From Spongiibacteraceae bacterium (lineage in GTDB: Bacteria > Pseudomonadota > Gammaproteobacteria > Pseudomonadales > Dasaniaceae), in assembly GCA_028280715.1 (NCBI GenBank), contig JANQLG010000030.1, forward strand, positions 62,001 to 126,000: DNA of 64,000 nucleotides, given 5' to 3'. The notes under the pieces are model-generated. The model searched no databases, had not been told where the DNA came from, and saw only the letters and a program-made list of their open reading frames with translations. Each line of letters opens with the position of its first letter. Positions within the stretch are counted from its first letter, which is position 1. This document shows positions 10,015-20,105 of the stretch, in pieces. The translations under genes were made by a program, and so were the position numbers.

Positions 10015-10917
10015 GTGGCTACCGACAACATCTCGGCTCTCATCAAATTCTGTAGTGCGGATACAGGACAAAAGATTCTTAATAGCCAGACCCTGAGATG
10101 GAGTGCGCCACATTTGTTTAATGATCCCTTTGAGCTCGACCATAACTCAATACCGGACTTCTCCTCCGAAGACTTGCTCAAAGGCATGATTAAAGCGGCG
10201 ATAACCATGTTATTCGGCCCCAATGAACCGACAGGGAAAAACAATCGACTGGTTGCCGCTATATCCAGGTGGCGAGATGAAGAGCGATTTGCTTCTGAGG
10301 ACGAAGCGGAACAAGTGCTTAATCAACTACTTTCACAGGTAGCGCAACAGCAACAGGAAAGTATTCAAAACTACCTAGCAAAATGGAAGAACTACGCTCA
10401 AAAGCTGCGTATATGCTCCTTCGTGGATAAAGCCACCAATATGCATGCCTGGAAGCAGTTTGCAGACAACCATGCAGGCATTGCACTGAAATTCAGTGCC
10501 GGTGACCACACAGCGTTAACTCACCCCGTCCGCGTGAATTACAGCCAAACTCCCCCTAATGTCACTAGCCTTGCAGAACAAGTCGCCGTTAGCTACGGGA
10601 AAGCAGCACAGCCTTCCAGCGAAAATTTTCAGCAAAAGTTTTTAGTCAAAAATAAAGAATTCAATTTTGAAAGGGAATGGCGCTGTTTTGAACATGAAGC
10701 AGATACGAAAGAGTCTGATCCGCAACTGTGGTACATCAACAAAGCTTTTTCAGCACCAGAATTAAAGGCTGTCTATCTCGGACTAAAAACCTCTCAAAAC
10801 AACCGAGATGCGATCATTAAAATTGTCAAAGAGAAATATAAAAATACTCGTGTATACCAGGCTACTTCAATAACAGGTAAATACGAAGTGGATTTTCTAC
10901 AAGTTAATACCAAGTAA
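10015..10917 (+). CDS. DUF2971 domain protein
   Basis: A 300-aa soluble protein. The N-terminus matches the DUF2971 pattern (a short strand, then LRWSAPHLFNDPFE, an FNDPFE-type motif), with the later blocks RICSFVDKATNMHAWKQFADNHAGIALKF and FNFEREWRCF also typical. The function of the family is unknown; members are often found in variable regions. It starts with GTG behind ctaaggaag. It appears to stand alone, between divergent and convergent minus-strand genes. Confidence 0.8.
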   Translation: MATDNISALIKFCSADTGQKILNSQTLRWSAPHLFNDPFELDHNSIPDFSSEDLLKGMIKAAITMLFGPNEPTGKNNRLVAAISRWRDEERFASEDEAEQVLNQLLSQVAQQQQESIQNYLAKWKNYAQKLRICSFVDKATNMHAWKQFADNHAGIALKFSAGDHTALTHPVRVNYSQTPPNVTSLAEQVAVSYGKAAQPSSENFQQKFLVKNKEFNFEREWRCFEHEADTKESDPQLWYINKAFSAPELKAVYLGLKTSQNNRDAIIKIVKEKYKNTRVYQATSITGKYEVDFLQVNTK

Positions 10918-10951
10918 TTTACTATCGCTACTGTTACCATTGCTACTAAAA

Positions 10952-11266
10952 CTAAAGACCGGCTAATTTCAATTTTGATTGCCGTCCCATTTTTTTAATT
11001 TCGCTTTCTCTGCGACTGGCCTCACTTCGATCACTAACACGCTCCTGATAAACCAATGCCTTTGGTGCATCAGAACGAAAAAATTTAGCTGACTTTGCAG
11101 AATGGCCAGCATGTTCAAAGTATCGGCGCTCTACATCCGTTGTAATCCCTGTATATAACTTTCCAGAAACAGTTTGGATCATATAGACCCACCAGTTTTT
11201 TTCTTCTTGCCTCAACTTCTTTCTGGTTTTTTCTTCTTCATTGTCACTGCAGTCTTTTTTATGCAC
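10952..11266 (-). CDS. GIY-YIG nuclease family protein
   Basis: A 104-aa single-domain protein. The motif VYMIQTVSGKLYTGIT is the GIY-YIG core, followed by the catalytic-type Arg in DVERRYFEH and a C-terminal basic tail SEIKKMGRQSKLKL. It resembles the YhbQ/UPF0213 group of small GIY-YIG proteins, for which nuclease activity on DNA has been reported. An acidic/basic N-terminal extension of about 20 residues precedes the domain. It starts 5 bp after sbcB ends, so the two are probably co-transcribed. Confidence 0.88.
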   Translation of the reverse strand: MHKKDCSDNEEEKTRKKLRQEEKNWWVYMIQTVSGKLYTGITTDVERRYFEHAGHSAKSAKFFRSDAPKALVYQERVSDRSEASRRESEIKKMGRQSKLKLAGL

Positions 11267-11271
11267 TGTAT

Positions 11272-12708
11272 TTATCCCAACAATAAGTCACTGTACTCAA
11301 GTAACTGCTCTAAAATCACTTGGTGTTTTTCTGGCAGTGACTCCTGTGAAAGTTTTTCTTCAATAATTCTCAAATACTCTTCCATTACTAAACTTCCACC
11401 ACCATCAGGCTCGGTTAAGCGTTGATAACAATATTCCTGCCAAAGCATGGCTTCTTCTTCAGTCAAAGAATCAGGAAAATTTCTGGCACGGTAGCGAAAC
11501 AGCATTTCCGGTAATCGTCTATCTTCAAAATAGTAACTATGATCGCGGAGTTCATCAGCTGTACTGCCACGGACTTTAGCGCAAGTGTTTTTGTCATTAT
11601 CACTAAAAAAACCGCCTCCATACAGCATCAAATCAGGGTCAGTTTGCTCCGGAAATTCGTTTGCAGAAAATACCTTAGCCAATTTTTCTTCGATACCTGT
11701 TGCGGCTTGCAACTGCTGATAATGTCTGCGGGCGGAGGACAAATCCAAATCAATACGCTTTGCCACTTCATCATTTAATAAATTACTGGTAGCAACAACT
11801 GGGCAACGATTTGTATGAATTGCTTTCAATGGAATTCTTTCTATCCCTTCACCTAACTCTAATGCAGGGGTATAAAGCCGCCGTTGGATTTCCTCAGCTT
11901 CGAGAGCAATTAATGGTTCAGGATTGATATTAAGATCATAACAAATCACAGCATTTTTATTAGTCGGATGTGAAGCTAGCGGCATAAACAATGACGTACA
12001 TAAGCGATTGGATGAAATCATTCCCGACGTATGAAGTACTGGTTTTTTGTTTACGACATCTAATAATGCTGCCACTTCGCGTTTATTCCGAAGTTTAAAT
12101 AAATACTCAAACAGTTTTGGCTGTTTTTCTTTAACTAATCGTGCAACGGCAATTGTTGCATGCACATCCGATAGCGCGTCATGTGCAGCTTCATGACTGA
12201 TACCATTGGCAGCCGTGATGTGCTCCAGTTTAAAACTGGGTGAACCATCTTCATGATCAGGCCAGTTAATGCCTTCTGGCCTCAAGGCCCTGCACACCCT
12301 CACCATATCAATAATGTCCCATCGCGAATTACCATTTTGCCATTCACGTGCATAAGGGTCGTAAAAATTACGATAAAGTGTATTTCGCGTCACTTCATCA
12401 TCAAAACGAATACTGTTGTATCCCACAGCACATGTATCGGGCTGAGACAGCTCCGCATGAATTCGACCAATAAATTCGCATTCAGGTACACCCTCTTTGA
12501 AAGCCTGCTGTGGCGTAATACCCGTAATTAGACAAGCCTCAGGATGAGGTAAAACATCAGCAGAAGGCTTGCAAAAAATCACTAAAGGTTCACCAATAAT
12601 ATTGAAATTGACATCTGTTCTTATGCCAGCAAATTGCGAAGGACGATCCCTGGCTGGATCTGCGCCGAAGGTTTCGTAGTCGTGCCAATAAAATGAAATA
12701 TTTGACAT
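11272..12708 (-). CDS. sbcB: Exodeoxyribonuclease I
   Basis: Degrades single-stranded DNA in the 3'-to-5' direction and works in recombination and repair. The 478-aa length fits. The DEDDh exonuclease start is visible as WHDYETFGADPARDRPSQFAGIRTD (Asp and Glu of the first motif), then YNSIRFDDE (second motif) and HDALSDVHAT (third motif, His and Asp). The C-terminal domain carries the usual FRYRARNFPDSLTEEE block. A GIY-YIG nuclease gene follows by 5 bp. Confidence 0.95.
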   Translation of the reverse strand: MSNISFYWHDYETFGADPARDRPSQFAGIRTDVNFNIIGEPLVIFCKPSADVLPHPEACLITGITPQQAFKEGVPECEFIGRIHAELSQPDTCAVGYNSIRFDDEVTRNTLYRNFYDPYAREWQNGNSRWDIIDMVRVCRALRPEGINWPDHEDGSPSFKLEHITAANGISHEAAHDALSDVHATIAVARLVKEKQPKLFEYLFKLRNKREVAALLDVVNKKPVLHTSGMISSNRLCTSLFMPLASHPTNKNAVICYDLNINPEPLIALEAEEIQRRLYTPALELGEGIERIPLKAIHTNRCPVVATSNLLNDEVAKRIDLDLSSARRHYQQLQAATGIEEKLAKVFSANEFPEQTDPDLMLYGGGFFSDNDKNTCAKVRGSTADELRDHSYYFEDRRLPEMLFRYRARNFPDSLTEEEAMLWQEYCYQRLTEPDGGGSLVMEEYLRIIEEKLSQESLPEKHQVILEQLLEYSDLLLG

Positions 12709-12832
12709 AGAAGTTATATCTCGAATGATATGTTGCTATAAAAATGAAACTTAACTGTTTTGTTATTCTGTGATAGCGTACTTGGCGCCAATGGATTATG
12801 GCATAACACGATCAGCAAAAGGAGTTGCTTCT

Positions 12833-13366
12833 ATGAGAGCTACAGACAAAACATACCCTTTAATATTTCCACAGCTAGGAATGACACTCATCGAATTACT
12901 GACCACTTTATCAGTAATTGCAATCACTATGAGTATAGGCTTTCCATCTATGTCTAAATGGATTAAAACCAAATCGCAAAACGCTGCCTTCGAGACACTT
13001 TACCATTCTGTTACCTTCGCACGAACAAAAGCAATTAGACAGCAGGAAAATTTTACTATTTGCGCTAGTAAAGATAATACTCAATGTAATGGTGAATGGA
13101 ACGATACAATTATTATCTTCAATGATCACAATAAAAATGCGCAATTAGACTCTTCAGAAATTTTATATAAAACCATATCCATGCCTCAAGGCACTCCCTG
13201 TATACAGTGGAGAGCTGGTGGCGGTCGAGATTACTTACGATTTAAAGCAAACGGAGCAACCAGTGGAACTGCCGGGCATTTTCGATACTGCGACCCAAAC
13301 ACAACTCAATATGATAAAAAACTGGTCGTAAGCTTTACTGGGCGAACATCCATAAAAAAATTGTAA
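12833..13366 (+). CDS. GspH/FimT-type minor pilin (first of two)
   Basis: A prepilin-like protein of 177 aa for the type IV pilus. The leader ends in LG and is followed by MTLIELL: cleavage is expected after Gly16, and the conserved Glu is at mature position 5. A long hydrophobic helix follows. The C-terminal FRYCDP block with two Cys fits GspH/FimT pilins. The start is the ATG behind aaaggag (8-bp spacing); an in-frame ATG 63 bp upstream lacks an RBS. It is the first gene of the pilin cluster, 137 bp ahead of the next pilin. Confidence 0.85.
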   Translation: MRATDKTYPLIFPQLGMTLIELLTTLSVIAITMSIGFPSMSKWIKTKSQNAAFETLYHSVTFARTKAIRQQENFTICASKDNTQCNGEWNDTIIIFNDHNKNAQLDSSEILYKTISMPQGTPCIQWRAGGGRDYLRFKANGATSGTAGHFRYCDPNTTQYDKKLVVSFTGRTSIKKL

Positions 13367-13503
13367 CTAGTTCACAAAGTTAATACTGCTGATGACCAGT
13401 TATCCCCGATAACTTCCCGCTAATCATATTGTTATCGACCTTATATCAATTGCTAGCTATTTTATAATTCAGAAAATTACCTATTAATGGCCGTAATTCG
13501 GAT

Positions 13504-14076
13504 ATGAGTATAACTAAACGCCAGCAACAGGGATTTAACCTGATTGAGCTGATTATCATAATGGCTATTGTCGCTATTATGGCAGGAATAGCTGCCCCCT
13601 CATTTAATTCTATGCTTGACCGTAGAACAGTACAGGCAGAGGCCAACCGACTAATCAGGAGTATAAATCTGGCACGCTCTAACGCCGTTAATAACGGTAT
13701 GGGGCTGAATGCTACTATAGAAAAGACCTCGCCGGACAATAACGATTGGTCTGTGGGCTGGCGTGTTTTTGTTGATGACGATAGTAATATTGCTACCAGC
13801 TATGATTCAGCTAATGACGAGCTCGTTTATGTTGTAGAAGTCGACACGCGTGCAACATCTATTATTAGCAGTGGTGCGAATCGATTAATGTTCAATGCAC
13901 AAGGCCGCTTGGTTAATGGAGTAACTATTTATTTTTCAGTATGCGATGACAATCATGGCTCAGATATTGAAGGTAGTCTGGTGACCATCCGACCTACTGG
14001 CAGCTCCACAGTAGAAGCTATTCCAACAGGATCAAAAGCCACTATTTGTGTAATCCCGGCAGCTATAACACCTTAA
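13504..14076 (+). CDS. GspH/FimT-type minor pilin (FimU-like)
   Basis: A 190-aa prepilin that probably joins the pilus initiation complex with PilV, PilW and PilX. The leader MSITKRQQQG is cleaved before FNLIELI, with Glu at mature position 5. The C-terminal part has VSVCDD-like and TICVIP cysteine segments, as in FimU. Its position directly ahead of pilV corresponds to fimU in Pseudomonas. The assignment to FimU rather than FimT rests on gene order. Confidence 0.85.
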   Translation: MSITKRQQQGFNLIELIIIMAIVAIMAGIAAPSFNSMLDRRTVQAEANRLIRSINLARSNAVNNGMGLNATIEKTSPDNNDWSVGWRVFVDDDSNIATSYDSANDELVYVVEVDTRATSIISSGANRLMFNAQGRLVNGVTIYFSVCDDNHGSDIEGSLVTIRPTGSSTVEAIPTGSKATICVIPAAITP

Positions 14077-14107
14077 GTTTTCCGTATTTATCAGGAGCCT
14101 ATGGTTC

Positions 14108-14677
14108 ATGAATCTTAAACAGCAACAATCGGGCATGACATTGATAGAAGTGCTGATCACGGTCTTAATACTCGCGATCGGATTACTAGGACTGTCAGGG
14201 CTGCAATCAACTTCACTAAAAGCTGGCACTGATGTATCGCAGCGATCACAAGCATTATGGCTTGCTAATAGTCTGGTTGACCGAATGAGGGCTAATCCAG
14301 GAGCTATGACCAGTTATGCAAGTATCAATACAGCAAGTTGTTCAACACCTACCAATTGCAGTGATCACGGCGCAAACTCCAATGGAACTGCGTGCAATGC
14401 CACTCAAATAGCAGTCTTTGATATGTGGGAAGTGGCCTGCGGCCAAACAGCTAGCACTGGTGTACTAACCAATTCTGTTGATTCTCTTGATGTCACTGCA
14501 ATTAATATTACTTGTGAAGATGGTACCTGCAACAGTAATACTGAAGATATATTTAATGTAGAGGTTGTTTATAACTCTAAGCTCGTCTCAAGTAGTCAAT
14601 TAATGAATGCTGCTGCTAGAGCAACATACGAATCACAAAGCATTTCAATACGGGTATATCCAACTTATGCTCCCTAA
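14108..14677 (+). CDS. pilV: Type IV pilus minor pilin PilV
   Basis: A 189-aa prepilin with leader MNLKQQQSG and mature start MTLIEVL. ILAIGLLGLSGLQ is the typical PilV helix, and the LANSLVDRMRANPGA segment is diagnostic of PilV-family proteins. It belongs to the minor-pilin complex that primes pilus assembly in the inner membrane. Its last 11 bp overlap the start of pilW, indicating translational coupling. Confidence 0.9.
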   Translation: MNLKQQQSGMTLIEVLITVLILAIGLLGLSGLQSTSLKAGTDVSQRSQALWLANSLVDRMRANPGAMTSYASINTASCSTPTNCSDHGANSNGTACNATQIAVFDMWEVACGQTASTGVLTNSVDSLDVTAINITCEDGTCNSNTEDIFNVEVVYNSKLVSSSQLMNAAARATYESQSISIRVYPTYAP

Positions 14678-15497
14678 TTTCAGTAAACAACTAGGTTTTT
14701 CAATTATTGAGCTCATGATAGCCACTACTCTGGGTATGGTATTAACCGGCGCTGCAATTCAATTCATGCTGGGTAGTAATCAAACTTATGCGCTCAACGA
14801 TGACCTATCGCGTGTACAAGAAAACGGGCGAGTAGCTATGGATATATTAGCCATGGATCTTCGTCGAGCGGGTTATCAAGAAGATTTAAGAGGGGTCAAA
14901 CCCTTCGTCGTCATGAGCGATTGTACCCATTCATCTGGCGCAACCATGCCCTGCGCAAGTGAAGGGTCCGGGAATGACAGTGATACATTACCCATTCAAT
15001 ATGCAGCATCAAGTAGTATCAATACAGATTGCCTAGGTCGTGCACCGACACTTGTTGCAGGCGGCTCTGCAAATGATGTCATCGCAAATGTATATACGAT
15101 ACAAGACAGTGATTTCAGCAATCAAGTGTCCTCACTTTACTGCGAAGGCTATAACGTTACTACAGGCGCAGTAATACCAGGAGGCGCCCAGCCAATAGTC
15201 GATGGAATCGACCGTATGCAAGTACTCTATCGAGTAGAAAATACGACTACGAGTACCGCAGAATATATGTCCTTTGACCGAGTGAAGGCTGCTGGACGTG
15301 AAGAGGACATCACCGCTATTCGAATAGGTTTGCTGGTCAGTAATGGCCTAACTACTGGCAAAGCCAATCCAACAACCAAGAAGTACCAGCTGTTAGACAG
15401 CAATAACTCTCTCGACATTACGAACGATACACAAATGCGCCGGATATATACCTCAACTATTCAACTTAATAACCGCCATGCAGGAGCAACGCCATGA
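14667..15497 (+). CDS. pilW: Type IV pilus minor pilin PilW
   Basis: A 276-aa prepilin: leader MLPNFSKQLG, mature start FSIIELMIATTLGM, then the PilW block LSRVQENGRVAMDILAMDLRRAGY. The C-terminal domain is long, as usual for PilW. The start was placed at 14667 because it gives a leader of normal length; a longer frame reaching 14607 lies inside pilV. The stop overlaps the pilX start (ATGA). Confidence 0.9.
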   Translation: MLPNFSKQLGFSIIELMIATTLGMVLTGAAIQFMLGSNQTYALNDDLSRVQENGRVAMDILAMDLRRAGYQEDLRGVKPFVVMSDCTHSSGATMPCASEGSGNDSDTLPIQYAASSSINTDCLGRAPTLVAGGSANDVIANVYTIQDSDFSNQVSSLYCEGYNVTTGAVIPGGAQPIVDGIDRMQVLYRVENTTTSTAEYMSFDRVKAAGREEDITAIRIGLLVSNGLTTGKANPTTKKYQLLDSNNSLDITNDTQMRRIYTSTIQLNNRHAGATP

Positions 15498-16024
15498 TAC
15501 AACCTCGCATAACCTCTTACAGGCGGTCACAAGGGGCCATTTTGATTGTGGCACTGGTACTGTTATTAGCAATGACCATCGTTGGGGTAGCCTCAATTGA
15601 TACCACCATGCTGCAATCTCAAATGTCGCGTAATAGCCTTGAAGCAAACACTCGCTACCAAGTAAGTGTCAACGAAATAGAAGCTCAAATTAAACAAGCA
15701 GCTGATTCTTTAGATTACCGACAAGACATGATCACAAAGGGCGCCGCAATATCATCCAGTAGTAACGTTGGAGTAAGTAATGATGGTACTGGCTATGTAT
15801 TAACCGACAGCGATATGGTTTCCCAAGACACTTCAGACCCCTATACCCAGTCAGGCTACGCAGTATTTCCTGGTTACGACACTGGAGCCCACCACGGTTT
15901 CACAATAGGCGATACCCGCATGATGGTTATCGAATTCAATATCATCACAACCCTAACAAGCACGGAAGCCAACACAAATTTAACGCAAGCAGCGCTATAC
16001 ACAGCACCTGGTGACAATGAATAA
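15494..16024 (+). CDS. pilX: Type IV pilus assembly protein PilX
   Basis: A 176-aa prepilin with leader MIQPRITSYRRSQG followed by AILIVALVLLLAMTIVGV. As in PilX proteins generally, the Glu expected at mature position 5 is replaced by a hydrophobic residue. The segment TTMLQSQMSRNS is characteristic. The ATGA overlap with pilW and 82 bp to pilY1 place it in the same operon. Confidence 0.88.
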   Translation: MIQPRITSYRRSQGAILIVALVLLLAMTIVGVASIDTTMLQSQMSRNSLEANTRYQVSVNEIEAQIKQAADSLDYRQDMITKGAAISSSSNVGVSNDGTGYVLTDSDMVSQDTSDPYTQSGYAVFPGYDTGAHHGFTIGDTRMMVIEFNIITTLTSTEANTNLTQAALYTAPGDNE

Positions 16025-16106
16025 GCACATGATTTTTTGGAACATGAAGAAAATTTCAAACAACTCTAGCCCATACTTCCATATTACAGGGCAGGGAGCT
16101 TAAACT

Positions 16107-19100
16107 ATGAAAAACTATATTAAACCAGCCAGCATATTATCATGCTCAACTACAACTAAGACTTTATGCCGACTGACATACTTGACCACCGGCATCAGCA
16201 TATTGATGAACTCATTATTGGCACATGCCGATGATACAGCGGTCTATCTTAGAGCAACGTCGTTACCACCAGAGCAAACACGATCAAACGTAGTACTTGT
16301 TCTTGATACCTCAGGTAGTATGGGCTTGCCTCTGTCATCAAGTTATACAAAATACAAAGAATTCGATGATTTCGACAGCAACGATGCTGCTCATGCAACT
16401 GGAAAAGCCAATTACAGTGGTGGCGCAGGCGAACAAGATTACGTTTATTTCTATAATCATGAATGGAACTCAAATAACTGGGTTCGCAACAATGCTAGTC
16501 CATGGGTTTTCGTCAATAAAGTCCATAAAGATCAGGTCTCCTGTGATTTACCCGGTCTAAATGGCTCCACTCCTTACACGACATCTACTGATAGATTTTT
16601 ATTCGGCGACCCAGCAACCATTGATGCTTCTAATCCTGATGGTGACTTTCAACCTATTTGTGCCCACAATGATTCAACATGCTCACTAACGGCAGCAAGC
16701 AGCGGCCCCAAAGTCGATTGTAGAAGTCAGAATAAACACGTCAACGATGACGATGACTTTCCCAGCTCTACATACTTCAACAATATGTACATGGTAGGGT
16801 GGAAATTCCACAATTATCTGCAAAGTCGTTATCGTTACAGCACACTACAGTATGTCGTTAAAGACTTGATTGATGATGGTTTCGATGTGAACCTTGCTAT
16901 GATGAACTTTAATGGGAGTAGTGGTGGAGAGGTTTTTAAAGAAGCATACCTTGCATCAGACTCTTCTTTACATGATAACGTCAAAACGACCGTAACAACA
17001 TTAGATTTTGCTGGCTCAACCCCTCTTGCAGAAACCCTATGGGAAGCTTCTCGTTATCTGCGAGGAGAACATGATGACTGGGGAAGTGGTAGTACTTCGG
17101 CTGCATTTGTAGGAGGGTCTAATTCGAATGTATACGACACACCTATAGATTACGCTTGTCAAAAGTCGCACATTGTTATCTTAAGCGATGGCGAACCAAC
17201 GAGTGACACTGATGGCGACACCGATATTGAAAATCGTATAGGAACCGCCTGTTCAGGTAACTGCCTTGACGATTATGCAAAGTGGCTCTATTCAGACAAT
17301 GGTGGTGGGACATATTCCGGTTATACCCGCGGCTCAGATCCGGACTATCGCCGGGACCATATCCCAACAGCAACGTTGACTGAAGATCAAACGATAGAGG
17401 TATACACAGTTGCGTTTGCCGGTTTGGATAGTACATTATTGCAAAGTACCGCCACTAATGCCGGTGGTGTTGAAAATTACTATAAAGCACAAGATGCAGA
17501 CCAACTTGCCACAGTATTCGACAATTTATTCTCACTAGTAGAGTTTGAGGCCGATGCAACAGTCGCACCCGCTGTAGCCGTTAACGCCTACTCTGGTTTA
17601 CAGCACCGCGAAGAACTCTACTTCGCTTTGTTCAAACCCGCTGCCACTCCCCGCTGGAATGGTAATTTGAAAAAATATAAATTGGTAGATGGTGAAATTG
17701 TTGATGTCAATGACAACCTGGCTATTGACAGCGACACTGGTTTTTTCAATGCATCGTCAACAAGTTATTGGACAACTGCTAGAGATGTAGATGGGGACGG
17801 CAATACTGATTTCTCTTTTGATGGTAGTGACATCACTATTGGCGGTATAGCGACAGAGCTAACGACACCCACCTCAAGAAAGATGTATACCTATACCGGT
17901 GCTTCTCCAGTATTTAGTGTAACTGCACCAACACCGGTAACACTTTCAAGCGAAAACCTTGATTTGAATAGCTCGAACTCAATTACCAATAATACAGCAA
18001 TTAATACTACACCCACACTGTTAGGAACATCGGTTACAAGCTCAGTATATGCCCAGGAAGTTATCGACTGGGCTCGCGGTGGTATTGCCGATGCTACGGC
18101 TGTTGGTACAGCAAACCCCAACCCACCTAATTACTTTTTCCCTGATGTTATGCATAACCCACCGGTTGTTATTACATACGACACAAATACTACCAGTACT
18201 GGATGTACAGATGATGATCCATGTTTCACTGATGTGCTTTTCGCTGGTACTAACTTGGGAACATTCCACGCAATAGATACCGATACGGGTGCAGAGCTTT
18301 GGTCATTCGTCCCGAAAGAGTTACTCCCTAATCTCACTACCTATTACGAGCGAGTAGGAGGCTTTACTGACAAGGTATATGGCCTGGATGGTACTATTCA
18401 AGTCTGGCGCAATGATGTTAACAGCGATGGTACCATCAACGGTAGTGATCATGTTTACATATATCAGCCCATGCGACGTGGAGGTACGGATATTTACGCT
18501 TTCGACATTACCCAAAAATTAAACCCCAAACTAATGTGGCAAATCGAAGGGACTGGGCTAGATACAACACCTAGTGGGGACTACCAAGACCTTGCCCAGA
18601 CCTGGTCATCCCTTCAACGTACAGCTATCAACTGGGGGGGAACTAAGCGGGAAGTGTTATTTTTTGGTGGAGGCTATGATCCAATACACGACACTCCTAA
18701 TACCACACCAGTTAGCAATGGCAAAGGGAATGCTATTTATATGGTCGATGCCACTACTAGTGAACTTTTATGGTCCGCTGGTAACGGTATTCATCACGAT
18801 TTTAATAATTCAAAATTAAACTATAGCTTCGCAGCCGACATTTTCACCGCTGATGTTGATGGTGATGATTTTGTCGATTTTATCTATGCGGTTGATATCA
18901 CCGGTAATGTATGGCGTTTTGATTTTGATAACAATTCTACTACAGCTATATTTGCCAACGGAGTCAAAGGTGGACTAGTTGCAGAATTAGGTGGTAATGG
19001 GACCACAGACTTCCGTCGTTTTTACAATGCGCCTGACGTAGCATTCTTCTCACCTAGAGGCACAACACCTTTCTTAACAATCTCAATTGCTTCCGGGCAC

Positions 19101-19673
19101 CGTGCAGATCCTCGTGAGGAAGATCTTGACGATCATCTATATGTTTTCTTTGACTCTTACACGACCTCTCATCCTAGCAATTATAATTTTGATAACGGCA
19201 CCAGTACTATAACGGCTACTGAACTAGGTAATGCAGGAACACCTAATGCTCTTGGATGGAAATTGGCACTAACGGATACTGGAGAAAAAGGTTTATCACA
19301 ATCTGTGACCTTTGATGGTTCAATATTATTCACTACCTATATTCCCGACTCCACCGCAACCTGTGTAGGCTCAACTGGATCTGGCCGATTTTATGTACTC
19401 AACGCGTTAACCGGTGACACCACCTTGCCAAACGATGATACCTCAGATCCTACTGACACACTGCCCTATCAGGATTTAATCCATGGAGGCATACCGCCAG
19501 AACCATCATTGATCTATGGAACAGGGGATGTCTGTGTGAAAAACTGCAATGATCCCGACTCTAATAACCATACTATGTCAGAAACCACAAAAATTACTAC
19601 TTGTATAGGTACTGAATGCATAGACTATGTCGCACCTTTTGAAGGCCAACGTGCATACTGGAGACAAAACTAA
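16107..19673 (+). CDS. pilY1: Type IV pilus tip adhesin/assembly protein PilY1
   Basis: A 1188-aa exported protein that sits at the pilus tip and affects extension, adhesion and surface sensing. A signal-like hydrophobic segment ends near ADDTAVYL (residue 42). A von Willebrand A-type domain follows, with the MIDAS motif DTSGS at about residues 67-71. The C-terminal half is the PilY1 beta-propeller. Asp-rich loops DVDGDGNTD (about 560), DVNSDGTINGSD (about 770) and DVDGDDFVD (about 915) look like calcium sites; the middle one corresponds to the calcium loop known in Pseudomonas PilY1. The stop overlaps the pilE start. Confidence 0.93.
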   Translation: MKNYIKPASILSCSTTTKTLCRLTYLTTGISILMNSLLAHADDTAVYLRATSLPPEQTRSNVVLVLDTSGSMGLPLSSSYTKYKEFDDFDSNDAAHATGKANYSGGAGEQDYVYFYNHEWNSNNWVRNNASPWVFVNKVHKDQVSCDLPGLNGSTPYTTSTDRFLFGDPATIDASNPDGDFQPICAHNDSTCSLTAASSGPKVDCRSQNKHVNDDDDFPSSTYFNNMYMVGWKFHNYLQSRYRYSTLQYVVKDLIDDGFDVNLAMMNFNGSSGGEVFKEAYLASDSSLHDNVKTTVTTLDFAGSTPLAETLWEASRYLRGEHDDWGSGSTSAAFVGGSNSNVYDTPIDYACQKSHIVILSDGEPTSDTDGDTDIENRIGTACSGNCLDDYAKWLYSDNGGGTYSGYTRGSDPDYRRDHIPTATLTEDQTIEVYTVAFAGLDSTLLQSTATNAGGVENYYKAQDADQLATVFDNLFSLVEFEADATVAPAVAVNAYSGLQHREELYFALFKPAATPRWNGNLKKYKLVDGEIVDVNDNLAIDSDTGFFNASSTSYWTTARDVDGDGNTDFSFDGSDITIGGIATELTTPTSRKMYTYTGASPVFSVTAPTPVTLSSENLDLNSSNSITNNTAINTTPTLLGTSVTSSVYAQEVIDWARGGIADATAVGTANPNPPNYFFPDVMHNPPVVITYDTNTTSTGCTDDDPCFTDVLFAGTNLGTFHAIDTDTGAELWSFVPKELLPNLTTYYERVGGFTDKVYGLDGTIQVWRNDVNSDGTINGSDHVYIYQPMRRGGTDIYAFDITQKLNPKLMWQIEGTGLDTTPSGDYQDLAQTWSSLQRTAINWGGTKREVLFFGGGYDPIHDTPNTTPVSNGKGNAIYMVDATTSELLWSAGNGIHHDFNNSKLNYSFAADIFTADVDGDDFVDFIYAVDITGNVWRFDFDNNSTTAIFANGVKGGLVAELGGNGTTDFRRFYNAPDVAFFSPRGTTPFLTISIASGHRADPREEDLDDHLYVFFDSYTTSHPSNYNFDNGTSTITATELGNAGTPNALGWKLALTDTGEKGLSQSVTFDGSILFTTYIPDSTATCVGSTGSGRFYVLNALTGDTTLPNDDTSDPTDTLPYQDLIHGGIPPEPSLIYGTGDVCVKNCNDPDSNNHTMSETTKITTCIGTECIDYVAPFEGQRAYWRQN

Positions 19674-20083
19674 TGCAAGGAATTAAACCTCAATCAGGCT
19701 TTACCTTAATAGAAGTGATTATTGTTGTTGCTATTCTTGCAATACTAACCAGCGTAGCATTACCCAGCTATAGGGATTCTGTTAGAAAAGGAAATCGCAG
19801 TGATGGCTTCGCCATTCTTACAGAGATCATGCAAGCGCAAGAACGATTTGCTGTTGAGAACGGAGTCTATACAACAAACCTTGCTCAATTAGGTTACGTA
19901 GCTAATCAACCATCAGCTGAAGGACATTTTCAGGTTTCTGCAGCAATTTGTGGTGTAGGTATAGCTCTAGCTCAATGTGTGAATCTTACTGCAACAGCTC
20001 AGGGTGACCAAACTAGTGACCAAAATGGTAATAGCGGAAACCTATCATTAAACAGTCGCGGAGAAAAAGTAGGCTGGCAATAA
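19673..20083 (+). CDS. pilE: Type IV pilin-like protein PilE
   Basis: A 136-aa minor pilin. Leader MQGIKPQSG precedes FTLIEVIIVVAILAI, and the PilE-type block YRDSVRKGNRSDG...QERFAVENGVYT follows. A disulfide loop of Cys residues lies in the C-terminal half (AAICGV...AQCVNL). It is the last gene of the cluster; its ATG overlaps the pilY1 stop (TAATG). A hairpin terminator follows. Confidence 0.9.
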   Translation: MQGIKPQSGFTLIEVIIVVAILAILTSVALPSYRDSVRKGNRSDGFAILTEIMQAQERFAVENGVYTTNLAQLGYVANQPSAEGHFQVSAAICGVGIALAQCVNLTATAQGDQTSDQNGNSGNLSLNSRGEKVGWQ

Positions 20084-20105
20084 ATTTGTTAAAGTTATTA
20101 GCTAT

